The translations under genes and the position numbers were made by a program. 64,000 nt of DNA. Source: Desulfoprunum benzoelyticum. GTDB taxonomy: Bacteria; Desulfobacterota; Desulfobulbia; Desulfobulbales; Desulfocapsaceae. Below the pieces are notes generated by a model, which was not told where the DNA came from, did not search any database, and saw only the letters and a program-made list of their open reading frames with translations. The stretch is taken from assembly GCF_014201505.1 (NCBI RefSeq), contig NZ_JACHEO010000001.1, positions 62,001-126,000 on the forward strand. The letters run 5' to 3'. Positions 27,398 through 35,751 of this stretch are shown here, piece after piece; positions within the stretch are counted from its first letter, which is position 1, and the number at the start of each line of letters is the position of its first letter.

Positions 27398-29131
27398 ATG
27401 GCGGCGATGGACACGACCGGGCAGCTGTTCGCCCGATATCTGGTTGCAGGAGATCATGGCGCCAGCGACTACTTTGCACTGCTCAAGGAACTGGTTGCCC
27501 GAAGAAACAGCGAAGGCCTCTCCTGGCAGCAGGAGATCGACAGAGTCTATGCCCTGGTGCATCGGGAGATCCTCGAAAACCAGGGGCAGCCGACAGAACC
27601 GGTGACCTTTGGGACCTCCGGCTGGCGCGGCCGTCTCGGCAAGGACATATTCGTCAGGTCGGTCATGGTGGTGACCGCGGCGATCGTTGAACTCTATCGG
27701 GATCTCGAACGTGACAGCGAAAGCGGTCTGTATCTCGGCGTCAACAGTTTCGACGAGGCTCAGCTGCGTGGCTGTGTCCTCGGTTTCGACAACCGCTTCG
27801 ATGGCGGGGTCTTGGCGGCGGCAGCCGCCAATGTCCTGCTGGCGGCGGGGTTTACGGTCCACTACGCCGGCGAATCGACCACCGGTGTCCTGTCGGCGGC
27901 GGTCCTCGAACTGGGTGCCGCCTTCTCGGTCAACCTGACCCCTTCGCACAATCCCCTCGAGTACGGCGGATACAAATACAATGCTGCCGATGCCGGACCG
28001 GCGGCGACGATGTTAACGGAACGGATCACCGTCAATGCCAGGCGGCTGATGGCCACCGATATCTGCGCCACTGCCGGCGGCGATTTTTCCTGGCAGGTGA
28101 AGGAGTCCGCCGGGCTGCGACCGTTCGATTCGCTGGCCGCCTGGAAAAGCCTGGTCCGCCGGAATAAGGGTACGCATGGTCTTGACCTCGACCGGATCAT
28201 CGAAGAATTTCACCGCCGCGACGATATCGTCGTTGCCGTCGATTCGGTCCATGGCGCCAGCCGTCTCCACATCCGCAGGCTGTTTGCCGACACGACGAGC
28301 GATCGCCTCATAACCCTGCGGGACACTGCTGATGTGACCTTCGGCGGCATCGCTCCGGAGCCCTCCAGCGCCAATATGAGAGGGGTGGTAGCGGCGATCA
28401 ACGCCCGTCCGCAACGGTTGAAGCTGGGGGCGATCATCGATCCGGATGGGGACAGGATACGATTTACCGATGGCCGCAAAGAAATCGGCATGAATCAGTT
28501 TGGCGCCATGGCCTACCATTTTCTCCATGAATATCGGGGCAAGAGGGGGATGGTCGCAAAAACGGTGGCCACCTCGAATATGGCCAACCGGCTGGCTGAG
28601 GCCTTCGGCGAGGAACTGTTCGAACCGAAGGTCGGATTCAAGGAGTTCAAACCGGTCATCGGTCGTGCTCTGGTCATCTTCGAGGAGTCGGACGGCATCT
28701 CGATAGTCGGCCACACCCCGGAAAAGGACGCATATATCGGCCTCCTTCTGGCCCTCGACATGGTGACCGCAACCGGCAAAAATCTGAGCGAGTACCTGCA
28801 GGATATTGAAGATCTCTACGGCGCCTACCATCCCGACCGTGACGGGGTGGCCGTGCGGATCAAGGGAAAGGAACTGCTCGATACCCTCGCCCGCCTCGAA
28901 AAATACGCTCCCGGCGTGACCATCAACGTTGGCGGGGAGCCGAAGAGGATTACCGAAGTCATCACCCTCGATGGCCGCAAGATGATCCTCGACGACGGTT
29001 CCTGGCTGATGATCCGCCCCTCGGGGACCGAACCGAAGATCCGTTTCTACGTCGAATCGAGGACGGCCGACGGCACCGCCGACCTGGTGGCCACTGCCCG
29101 GGCGATGCTGGCCGAGATCGGGTTGCTGTAA
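27398..29131 (+). CDS. Phosphoglucomutase/phosphomannomutase family protein
   Basis: 577 residues from the ATG at 27398, with GGAGGACTGAGG immediately upstream; in-frame starts further upstream lack one. Alpha-D-phosphohexomutase fold in four domains: the substrate loop VTFGTSGWRGRLGKD, the phosphoserine loop TPSHNP (usually TASHNP; Ser retained), the metal loop IDPDGDRIRF, the sugar loop IFEESDGIS and the C-terminal phosphate-binding RPSGTEPKIRFYVES. It interconverts hexose 1- and 6-phosphates; glucose is likely given glgB elsewhere in the window, but mannose or both are possible. An N-terminal extension of about 65 residues precedes the substrate loop. It is divergent from ppsA. Confidence 0.88.
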   Translation: MAAMDTTGQLFARYLVAGDHGASDYFALLKELVARRNSEGLSWQQEIDRVYALVHREILENQGQPTEPVTFGTSGWRGRLGKDIFVRSVMVVTAAIVELYRDLERDSESGLYLGVNSFDEAQLRGCVLGFDNRFDGGVLAAAAANVLLAAGFTVHYAGESTTGVLSAAVLELGAAFSVNLTPSHNPLEYGGYKYNAADAGPAATMLTERITVNARRLMATDICATAGGDFSWQVKESAGLRPFDSLAAWKSLVRRNKGTHGLDLDRIIEEFHRRDDIVVAVDSVHGASRLHIRRLFADTTSDRLITLRDTADVTFGGIAPEPSSANMRGVVAAINARPQRLKLGAIIDPDGDRIRFTDGRKEIGMNQFGAMAYHFLHEYRGKRGMVAKTVATSNMANRLAEAFGEELFEPKVGFKEFKPVIGRALVIFEESDGISIVGHTPEKDAYIGLLLALDMVTATGKNLSEYLQDIEDLYGAYHPDRDGVAVRIKGKELLDTLARLEKYAPGVTINVGGEPKRITEVITLDGRKMILDDGSWLMIRPSGTEPKIRFYVESRTADGTADLVATARAMLAEIGLL

Positions 29132-29265
29132 ATGCCGAGACCCGTCCTTCGCTTGCTGCCAGGGCCGTCGGCAACGGATAAAACCCGGTTGCTTTTTGCG
29201 CCCCAGGTATTATTGTCACTCTGAAAAGGCTTTTCTGATAAACAATATTCAGGAGTTACTCTATT

Positions 29266-30099
29266 ATGTGGGAATATACGGATCTGGTAAAAGAACATTT
29301 TTTGAATCCACGCAACGTCGGCGAGGTGGAGCAGGCCGACGGGACAGGCGATGTCGGTTCTCTGGCTTGCGGCGACGCTCTGAAACTGACGATCAAGGTC
29401 GATGACAAGGGGATCATCACCGACGCCAAATTCAAGACGTTCGGCTGTGCCAGCGCCATCGCCTCTTCATCGGCGCTGACGGAGATGGTCAAGGGGATGA
29501 GTCTCGACGAGGCGAGCAAGATCACCAACGAGGACATCGCCGACTATCTCGGCGGCCTGCCGAAGGAGAAGATGCACTGTTCGGTCATGGGGCGGGAGGC
29601 TCTCGAGGCGGCGATCGCCGATTATCGCGGTCTGACGCTGCCGATGGCGGAAGGAGAGATCGTCTGTGAATGTTTCGGGGTCACCGACCTCGAGATCATC
29701 CGGGCGATCAACGAGTCCAACCTCCGGTCCGTCGAAGAGATCACCAACTTCACCAAGGCCGGCGGCGGTTGCGGAAAATGCGAGGACAAGCTCCGGGAGA
29801 TCCTGCAGCGGACGGTGGAGGGCAAGCTGGAATGGATCAAACCGATGGAAAAACCGAAAAAGATGACGACGCTGCAGAAGATCAAGAAGATCGAGGATGT
29901 TCTCGAGCGGGAGATCAGACCGGGCCTGCGCAAGGATGGCGGCGATATCGAGTTGATCGACGTCGATGGCGATTTCGTCAGCGTTTCGCTGCGCGGGGCC
30001 TGCAAAAGCTGCGCGAAATCGCAGACCACGATCAAGGAATACGTGGAGAAGAAATTGCGCGAGCTCGTCCTGGATACCCTGATCGTGGAGGAAAACTGA
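29266..30099 (+). CDS. nifU: NifU Fe-S cluster scaffold protein (three-domain form)
   Basis: 277 residues with all three NifU domains. The IscU-like N-terminal domain (1-125) has Cys in SLACGDALKL, FGCASAIAS and KMHCSVMG. The central [2Fe-2S] domain (about 130-180) has VCECFGVTDLEI and GGGCGKCEDKL. The C-terminal Nfu-type domain has GACKSCAKSQTTIKEYVEKK with the CxxC. It assembles Fe-S clusters on sulfur delivered by NifS, encoded next and overlapping (TGATG). No nitrogenase genes are nearby, so it may serve general Fe-S assembly. AGGAG lies about ten bases before the start. Confidence 0.95.
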   Translation: MWEYTDLVKEHFLNPRNVGEVEQADGTGDVGSLACGDALKLTIKVDDKGIITDAKFKTFGCASAIASSSALTEMVKGMSLDEASKITNEDIADYLGGLPKEKMHCSVMGREALEAAIADYRGLTLPMAEGEIVCECFGVTDLEIIRAINESNLRSVEEITNFTKAGGGCGKCEDKLREILQRTVEGKLEWIKPMEKPKKMTTLQKIKKIEDVLEREIRPGLRKDGGDIELIDVDGDFVSVSLRGACKSCAKSQTTIKEYVEKKLRELVLDTLIVEEN

Positions 30100-31283
30100 T
30101 GGAACTGCATAACGATGCGGTTATCTACATGGATAACAACGCGACAACCAGGATTGCTCCCGAGGTCCTCGAGACGATGATGCCTTTCCTGGCTGATTAT
30201 TATGGCAATCCGTCGAGCATGCATACCTTCGGCGGCCAGGTCGGTCACGCGCTGGCAAAGGCCCGTGACCAGGTGGCGAATCTGATTGGTGCCGAACCGG
30301 AGGAGATCACCTTTACCAGTTGCGGCACCGAGAGCGATTCGACCGCGATTCTGTCCGCTCTCCAGACCTACCCTGAAAAACGCCATATCGTCACGACCCG
30401 GGTCGAGCATCCGGCGGTCAAGAACCTCTGCGAAAACCTTGATCGCCTGACCGGGCACAAGCACAGGGTGACCCGACTGAAGGTCGATGCGGACGGCATG
30501 CTTGACCTGGGCGAGTATGAGGAGGCGCTGACCGATGATACGGCTATCGTCAGCGTCATGTGGGCCAACAATGAGACAGGTGTCATTTTCCCGGTTGCCG
30601 AAATGGCGAAGATGGCCAAGGAGCGGGGGATTCTCTTCCATACCGATGCCGTCCAGGCGGTTGGCAAGGTGCCGATCAATCTCAAGGATCTGGAGGTCGA
30701 TTTCCTCTCCCTGTCCGGTCACAAGCTCCATGCGCCGAAGGGGGTCGGGGTGCTGTACGTACGCCGGGGAACGATGTTCGTGCCTTTTTTGACCGGCGGG
30801 CATCAGGAGAAGGGGCGCCGTGGCGGCACCGAGAACGTCGCCTCGATCATCGCTCTGGGAAAGGCCTGCGATCTGGCGGCGGAGAGGATGGATGATGAAA
30901 ACACCAGGGTCAGAGCCCTCAGGGACAAACTCGAAGAGGGACTGCTCGCCGCCGTGCCGAGATCGATGCGCAACGGGCACCAGACCGAACGACTGCCGAA
31001 CACCAGCAATATCAGCTTCGAGTTCGTGGAAGGGGAGGCGATCCTGCTGCACATGAATCGCTATAACATCTGCGCTTCATCCGGTTCGGCCTGCACTTCG
31101 GGGTCCCTTGAGCCTTCCCATGTCCTGCGCGCCATGGGCGTCCCCTTCACCGCTGCCCATGGGTCGATCCGCTTTTCGTTGAGCTCGTACAACACCGAGG
31201 CTGAAATCGATTTCGTTCTGGCAAAGATGCCGGGCATCATCGAATCCCTCCGGCAGATGTCGCCCTTCTGGAAAGGAAACTGA
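30099..31283 (+). CDS. nifS: Cysteine desulfurase NifS/IscS type
   Basis: 394 residues from the ATG at 30099, overlapping the nifU stop by one base. PLP enzyme that takes sulfur from cysteine as a persulfide. N-terminal MDNNATTRIAPEV, PLP-site HTDAVQAVGK, the Schiff-base Lys209 in SLSGHKLHAPKG, and the active-site loop with Cys332 in SSGSACTSGSLEPSHVLRAMG are all present; the SSGSACTSGS loop is of the NifS/IscS class. The same frame is open upstream through nifU in the wrong phase and was not used. Confidence 0.95.
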   Translation: MELHNDAVIYMDNNATTRIAPEVLETMMPFLADYYGNPSSMHTFGGQVGHALAKARDQVANLIGAEPEEITFTSCGTESDSTAILSALQTYPEKRHIVTTRVEHPAVKNLCENLDRLTGHKHRVTRLKVDADGMLDLGEYEEALTDDTAIVSVMWANNETGVIFPVAEMAKMAKERGILFHTDAVQAVGKVPINLKDLEVDFLSLSGHKLHAPKGVGVLYVRRGTMFVPFLTGGHQEKGRRGGTENVASIIALGKACDLAAERMDDENTRVRALRDKLEEGLLAAVPRSMRNGHQTERLPNTSNISFEFVEGEAILLHMNRYNICASSGSACTSGSLEPSHVLRAMGVPFTAAHGSIRFSLSSYNTEAEIDFVLAKMPGIIESLRQMSPFWKGN

Positions 31284-31287
31284 GCCT

Positions 31288-32214
31288 ATGAAAATTGTCG
31301 AACCTTCGTTTGAAATCCAGGATGATCTCGATCGATCCTCCCTGGCCGTACGCCTCGAGGCCTGCGGCAGGGTCTGTTACAAGAGCGAGGACAAGATCAC
31401 GGAGGATTCGGCAATTCCCTTTGTCACGAAGGTCTCGGCCCATGGACATAATTCGGTGCTCGAGATGGCCGTGGCGACGTTTGACGTTACCTGTCGTCCG
31501 GCCCTGCTGGCGCAGCTCTTTGCCTGTCAGCCCAGGTTCCTGATAATCGACCCGACACCGGCCGGCTGCATCGTCACCGGCTCCATCAGGGCCTATCGCG
31601 AAATTTCCCTGCAGCATTGCGACAATCCGATCGTCAACGGTATCTTGGCCGTTCTTCACGGCAAGACCTCCTATCTTTTTGAAGGTGTTTTCTCGGCCGA
31701 CAAGGTCCTGCCACGGGAACCGGGGCTGGATATCCGCAAAATGAGTCTCTCCGAGGTCGAAAACATGCCGATGCCTCTCCTGCGTCGGCATCGCCATGTC
31801 GGGGTCAGGTTCATCGTCAACAGGGCGGTTACCCATGAGCTGGTTCGGCACCGCCCCTGTTCCTTCCTGCAGGAAAGTCAGCGCTACTGCCGCTACAGCC
31901 AGGACAAGTTCGGCAATCAGGTGACCTTTATCAAACCGGTGTTTTTTGAGAAGGGCACAGCCGAGTACAGCCTCTGGCAGCAGGCAATGGAGGAGACCGA
32001 ACGGCTGTATCTTCAGCTCCTCGAGACATCGACGCCTCAGGCGGCGCGTACCGTTCTCCCCAATTCCTGTAAGACCGAGATCATTATGTATTGTAATATT
32101 TCGGAATGGAAGCATATTTTCTCTTTGCGAACCACCCAGGCAGCAGAGCCGTCTATGCGGGAGATCATGATCCCGCTTGCCGCAGAGTTCAGAAAAAGAT
32201 ACCCGTTGTTGTAG
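31288..32214 (+). CDS. thyX: Flavin-dependent thymidylate synthase ThyX
   Basis: 308 residues, longer than many ThyX proteins (about 220-250). Makes dTMP from dUMP with FAD, NADPH and methylene-tetrahydrofolate. The signature RHRPCSFLQESQRY (ThyX motif RHRxxS with the extra FxQxSxRY) is at about 190-203; SAHGHNSVLEMA and the late NSCKTEIIM (with catalytic-region Asn/Ser) also match. It starts five bases after nifS, so nifU-nifS-thyX looks like one operon, closed by the terminator at 32232. No thyA is in the window. Confidence 0.93.
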   Translation: MKIVEPSFEIQDDLDRSSLAVRLEACGRVCYKSEDKITEDSAIPFVTKVSAHGHNSVLEMAVATFDVTCRPALLAQLFACQPRFLIIDPTPAGCIVTGSIRAYREISLQHCDNPIVNGILAVLHGKTSYLFEGVFSADKVLPREPGLDIRKMSLSEVENMPMPLLRRHRHVGVRFIVNRAVTHELVRHRPCSFLQESQRYCRYSQDKFGNQVTFIKPVFFEKGTAEYSLWQQAMEETERLYLQLLETSTPQAARTVLPNSCKTEIIMYCNISEWKHIFSLRTTQAAEPSMREIMIPLAAEFRKRYPLL

Positions 32215-32231
32215 ATTGAGCGGGATACCAG

Positions 32232-32271
32232 AGGTCCTTTTATCTCGAAATGAGATGAAAGGACCTTTTTT
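32232..32271 (+). terminator. Rho-independent terminator after nifU-nifS-thyX
   Basis: A 15-base near-perfect stem (AGGTCCTTTTATCTC paired with GAGATGAAAGGACCT, loop GAAAT) is followed by a run of T. It lies 18 bases after the thyX stop. Confidence 0.9.
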
Positions 32272-32416
32272 GCCTTGCCTGACCCCTGAAAGCAATGGGC
32301 ATACGGACTCATTAAATGTAATAATCAATTTCATTTTCCATGGATAAAAGGTATTTTACAGGTTTAAGGCTTTCCGGAACATAGATCGGAAGAAGAGAAG
32401 AATATACCCATTCAGG

Positions 32417-34675
32417 ATGAATGCGAATATGGCTGCGTTAGCGAGTACGGCAGGTCGTACCGGAACTTCGATGAAAAAAACCGTCAAAGATCAGTCTGGT
32501 GCGGGTAAACTGAAGATCGGCGAGCTGTTGAGCAAGGCCGGGTATATAACGCCATCACAGTTGGAAAACGCCAAGAAGGAAATGCAGAAAACCGGTGGAC
32601 GGTTGAGCACTATTCTTCGTCAACTCGACTACATCGATGAGAATACGGTTTTCAATTTTCTCAGTCGACAGCATAATTACCCTCCGGTTGTCATTCAGAA
32701 CGAACCACCTTCCAAGGACGCGCTGAAACTCCTTTCTTACGAGACCGCCAAGCAGTATATGGCCTTTCCCTTACGGATGGCCGGAAATACATTGCAGATC
32801 ACCATGTCCGAACCGACCGATGCCATGGCCGTGGAGGAACTGCAGAATGCCTTGAACAAGGAACTGTCGGTCTGTGTCTCGACAGAAAAAGATATCGTCG
32901 AGGCCTACAGGAAGCACTACGGTATCAGTGACGAAGAGGCGAAGAGTTTCTTCCTGGCGAAGGAAGAGTCGCACGAGGATGACAAGGTCACCGAGGTTGA
33001 TGATTTCGGCTCGATCCTGGCCGAAGCGGCGGATGATTTTGAGATTGATTCCAGTGGCAACGAAGAAAATTTCGATCAGTTTGCCGCTTCCGATGCCCCT
33101 ATTATCAAACTGGTTAACGGCATCCTGATCAAAGCGGTACAGGATGGGGTCTCGGATGTCCATGTCGAGCCCTATGAAAAGAACATGCAGGTTCGGTATC
33201 GCAAGGACGGCTCCCTTTTCAAGGCCATGAATCTGCCGCTGACCATCAAAAATGCCCTCGTCGCCAGACTCAAGATTCTCTCCGGTCTCGATATCACCGA
33301 ACGGCGGGTGCCGCAGGACGGGCGTATCAAGATGCGGGTCGGGCGCAACCGATCGGTCGATTTTCGAGTCTCTTCCCTGCCTACCCTTTACGGTGAATCC
33401 GTCGTCCTTCGTATCCTGGACAAAAGCTCACTCAATGTCGATCTGACCAAACTGGGGTTCGAAGACAAAACCTTCGAGATGCTCAAACGCTGTCTGGCAA
33501 GACCACAGGGATTGCTGCTGGTTACCGGGCCGACGGGTTCAGGCAAGACGGTGACCCTGTATTCGGCCTTGAACTCGTTGAACAGCGAGGATATCAAAAT
33601 TCTGACGGCGGAAGATCCGGTTGAATTCAATTTCAAGGGCATCAATCAGGTCAATGTCCACAACGAGGTTGGAATGACCTTCGCCGCTGCTCTCAAGGCC
33701 TTTCTCCGCCAGGATCCGGATATCATCATGGTCGGTGAGATCCGGGACATGGAGACAGCCGAGATCGCGATCAAGGCGGCCATGACCGGCCATCTGGTGT
33801 TCTCCACCCTGCACACCAACGACAGCGCCGCCACGATCGCTCGTCTGGTGGATATCGGCATCCCTCCTTACATGCTGGCCTCATCGGTGACCATGGTACT
33901 TTCGCAGCGATTGGGCCGGAGACTCTGTGCGAATTGTAAAAAAGTCGTCAAACATTCGAGAGAAGAATTGCTGCGGGCCGGCTTTCGCGAGGAAGAAGTG
34001 GATACAGTCGTCACCTACGGACCGACCGGTTGTTCGGAATGCAACGGGCTCGGCTACAAGGGACGGGTCGGATTTTTCGAGTTGATGGAAATGACCGATG
34101 AGGTCTGCAAGGCGGTCAGTGCCGAAGTCCCTGAGGATCAACTGCGCAAGGTCGCCATCCAGGAAGGAATGACGCCGCTGCGGGAAGCTGCGCTCGCCAA
34201 GGTTCGGCAGGGAATCACCAGTATCGATGAGGCGTTGCGCCGCACGGTCGCCCATAAGGAGAGCCTGCCAGCCTATCTGATCAATCCGGATGTCGAAAAT
34301 TATGAAGACGGGGATATCATTATTCGGGAAGGGAACACCGATATTGATTTTTTCAAACTTATCCGCGGTGCCCTGGCGGTCATCAAGGGAGGAAAAAAGA
34401 TTGCCGAGTTGACCGAACCGGGCGAATACTTCGGGGAAATGGCGTCCATCTCCGGCGAACAGCGGACGGCAACGGTCGTTTCCCAGGGACGGAGTACCAT
34501 CAAACGCTATCCTGGGAACAAGATCGATGAAATAATCGAAAAATACCCGCATATTTCCAGTCATCTTTTCAAGACGATGACGAACAGGTTACAGAAAACC
34601 AGCCAGATCATTGTCAAGCTTGCCGGTGGTGGGGCACGTAAGCCGTCCTCCGGCCCTCCCCCTCAATCGCGGTAG
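32417..34675 (+). CDS. PilB/GspE-type secretion ATPase fused to a C-terminal cyclic-nucleotide-binding domain
   Basis: 752 residues. An N-terminal MshEN/T2SSE_N-like domain (about 30-95: KIGELLSKAGYITPSQL) of the kind that binds c-di-GMP in MshE; the ATPase core (about 210-590) with Walker A GPTGSGKT near 371, Asp box, Walker B region DPDIIMVGEIRD, His box STLHTNDSA and the zinc tetracysteine (CANC near 504, CSEC near 539). After a normal PilB end the protein continues into a cNMP-binding domain (about 625-715) with cassette GEYFGEMASISGEQRTATV, keeping the Glu and the Arg that bind the cyclic phosphate. It would power type IV pilus or type II secretion assembly, possibly gated by nucleotides. 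No other pilus gene is in the window. Start uncertain: ATGs at 32429 and 32471 are alternatives. Confidence 0.9.
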   Translation: MNANMAALASTAGRTGTSMKKTVKDQSGAGKLKIGELLSKAGYITPSQLENAKKEMQKTGGRLSTILRQLDYIDENTVFNFLSRQHNYPPVVIQNEPPSKDALKLLSYETAKQYMAFPLRMAGNTLQITMSEPTDAMAVEELQNALNKELSVCVSTEKDIVEAYRKHYGISDEEAKSFFLAKEESHEDDKVTEVDDFGSILAEAADDFEIDSSGNEENFDQFAASDAPIIKLVNGILIKAVQDGVSDVHVEPYEKNMQVRYRKDGSLFKAMNLPLTIKNALVARLKILSGLDITERRVPQDGRIKMRVGRNRSVDFRVSSLPTLYGESVVLRILDKSSLNVDLTKLGFEDKTFEMLKRCLARPQGLLLVTGPTGSGKTVTLYSALNSLNSEDIKILTAEDPVEFNFKGINQVNVHNEVGMTFAAALKAFLRQDPDIIMVGEIRDMETAEIAIKAAMTGHLVFSTLHTNDSAATIARLVDIGIPPYMLASSVTMVLSQRLGRRLCANCKKVVKHSREELLRAGFREEEVDTVVTYGPTGCSECNGLGYKGRVGFFELMEMTDEVCKAVSAEVPEDQLRKVAIQEGMTPLREAALAKVRQGITSIDEALRRTVAHKESLPAYLINPDVENYEDGDIIIREGNTDIDFFKLIRGALAVIKGGKKIAELTEPGEYFGEMASISGEQRTATVVSQGRSTIKRYPGNKIDEIIEKYPHISSHLFKTMTNRLQKTSQIIVKLAGGGARKPSSGPPPQSR

Positions 34676-34785
34676 TCCGAGGATATTTTTCTACAGTTTC
34701 ATCGCCAAATCTACACCACCTGTTGCCGCCGATTGCCGTAAAAATCGAGCTTGCACGCACAACGTGAGAGTGTAAGCTGCATTCC

Positions 34786-35751
34786 ATGACTGAAAATAAA
34801 CAGCCGATGAAAGTCCTCGCCTACTTTGATGGTCGGCCGGGGCATGAGAAACAGACCAGGGGCATCCTGTATGAACTTGGCAGGCTTGTCGACCTGGAAA
34901 TCATCGAGATCAAGATCAAGCGCAAGGGGGTGCCGGGCAATATTGCCGAACTCGCCGGACTTCTTGTGGCACGGGCGGCGAAAGAAACGAAGGACCATCA
35001 TGGTATCGACCTGCTTATCGGCACCGGTTCTTCGACCCATGTACCGATGCTCAGGAAAAAGAAGATCGCGGGTGTTCCAGCCGTGACCTGTATGACTCCG
35101 GCCTCCTACCTGCGACCTTGTTTTGATCTCTGCTTTGTCCCACTCCATGATGGAGCCAGAGACGGCGGCAACATCGTGACCACCATCGGTCCTCCCAACT
35201 GCTCGCGACCGTGCGGTGACAAGGATCCGTCCCGCGGACTGATCCTTATCGGCGGCGTTGACAAAAAAAGTCATCGCTGGCATTCGGCAGAGACGGTCGG
35301 GCAGGTCCGGGAGATTGCACGGCGGCGACAGGATGTTTATTGGACCGTCGGTTCATCGCCGCGAACTCCCATGGATACGGTCGAAATGCTGATTGCGGCG
35401 GCACGTGCGTCCGCCAACATCGAATTCGTCAGATATGAGGCGACATCTGCAGGATGGATTGAACAACAATACGCCCGGAGCCTGCATGTCTGGGTTACCG
35501 CCGATTCGATGTCGATGGTGTACGAGGCGCTGAGCGCCGGATGCAAGGTTGGGATGTTGCCGGTGGAATGGTTGAACTCTGTCAATAAATTCAAAAAAAG
35601 TGCGGACTACCTGACAGCACACGGCATGGCCGTCGTTTATGCGGACTGGCTCTCAGGGCGAGAGGCGGTGGGGTCTGAAAATGACGAGCCTTTACATGAA
35701 GCCAGGCGCTGTGCTGAAGAGATCGTGAAGAGATGGCCTCCAAAAAACTGA
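34786..35751 (+). CDS. ELM1/GtrOC1-family putative nucleoside-diphosphate-sugar protein
   Basis: 321 residues of the family named after plant ELM1 (DUF1022), in bacteria usually beside glycosyltransferases and thought to share their fold. Landmarks: [33 protein letters not shown], and the C-terminal [20 protein letters not shown], which looks like a sugar-nucleotide site. It has no transmembrane segment or signal. Its last 19 bases overlap the start of the tandem glycosyltransferase gene, so a joint role in cell-surface glycan assembly is likely, but the activity is not known. An ATG at 34807 (MKVLAYFDG) is an alternative start. Confidence 0.78.
   Translation: MTENKQPMKVLAYFDGRPGHEKQTRGILYELGRLVDLEIIEIKIKRKGVPGNIAELAGLLVARAAKETKDHHGIDLLIGTGSSTHVPMLRKKKIAGVPAVTCMTPASYLRPCFDLCFVPLHDGARDGGNIVTTIGPPNCSRPCGDKDPSRGLILIGGVDKKSHRWHSAETVGQVREIARRRQDVYWTVGSSPRTPMDTVEMLIAAARASANIEFVRYEATSAGWIEQQYARSLHVWVTADSMSMVYEALSAGCKVGMLPVEWLNSVNKFKKSADYLTAHGMAVVYADWLSGREAVGSENDEPLHEARRCAEEIVKRWPPKN

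Noticed and set aside
29670..30098. Upstream extension of the nifS frame through nifU
   Set aside because: The extension is nifU read out of phase; NifS similarity begins only at 30099.
29622..31052. 476-codon frame antisense to nifU-nifS
   Set aside because: It spans two genuine genes on the other strand and has no domain pattern.
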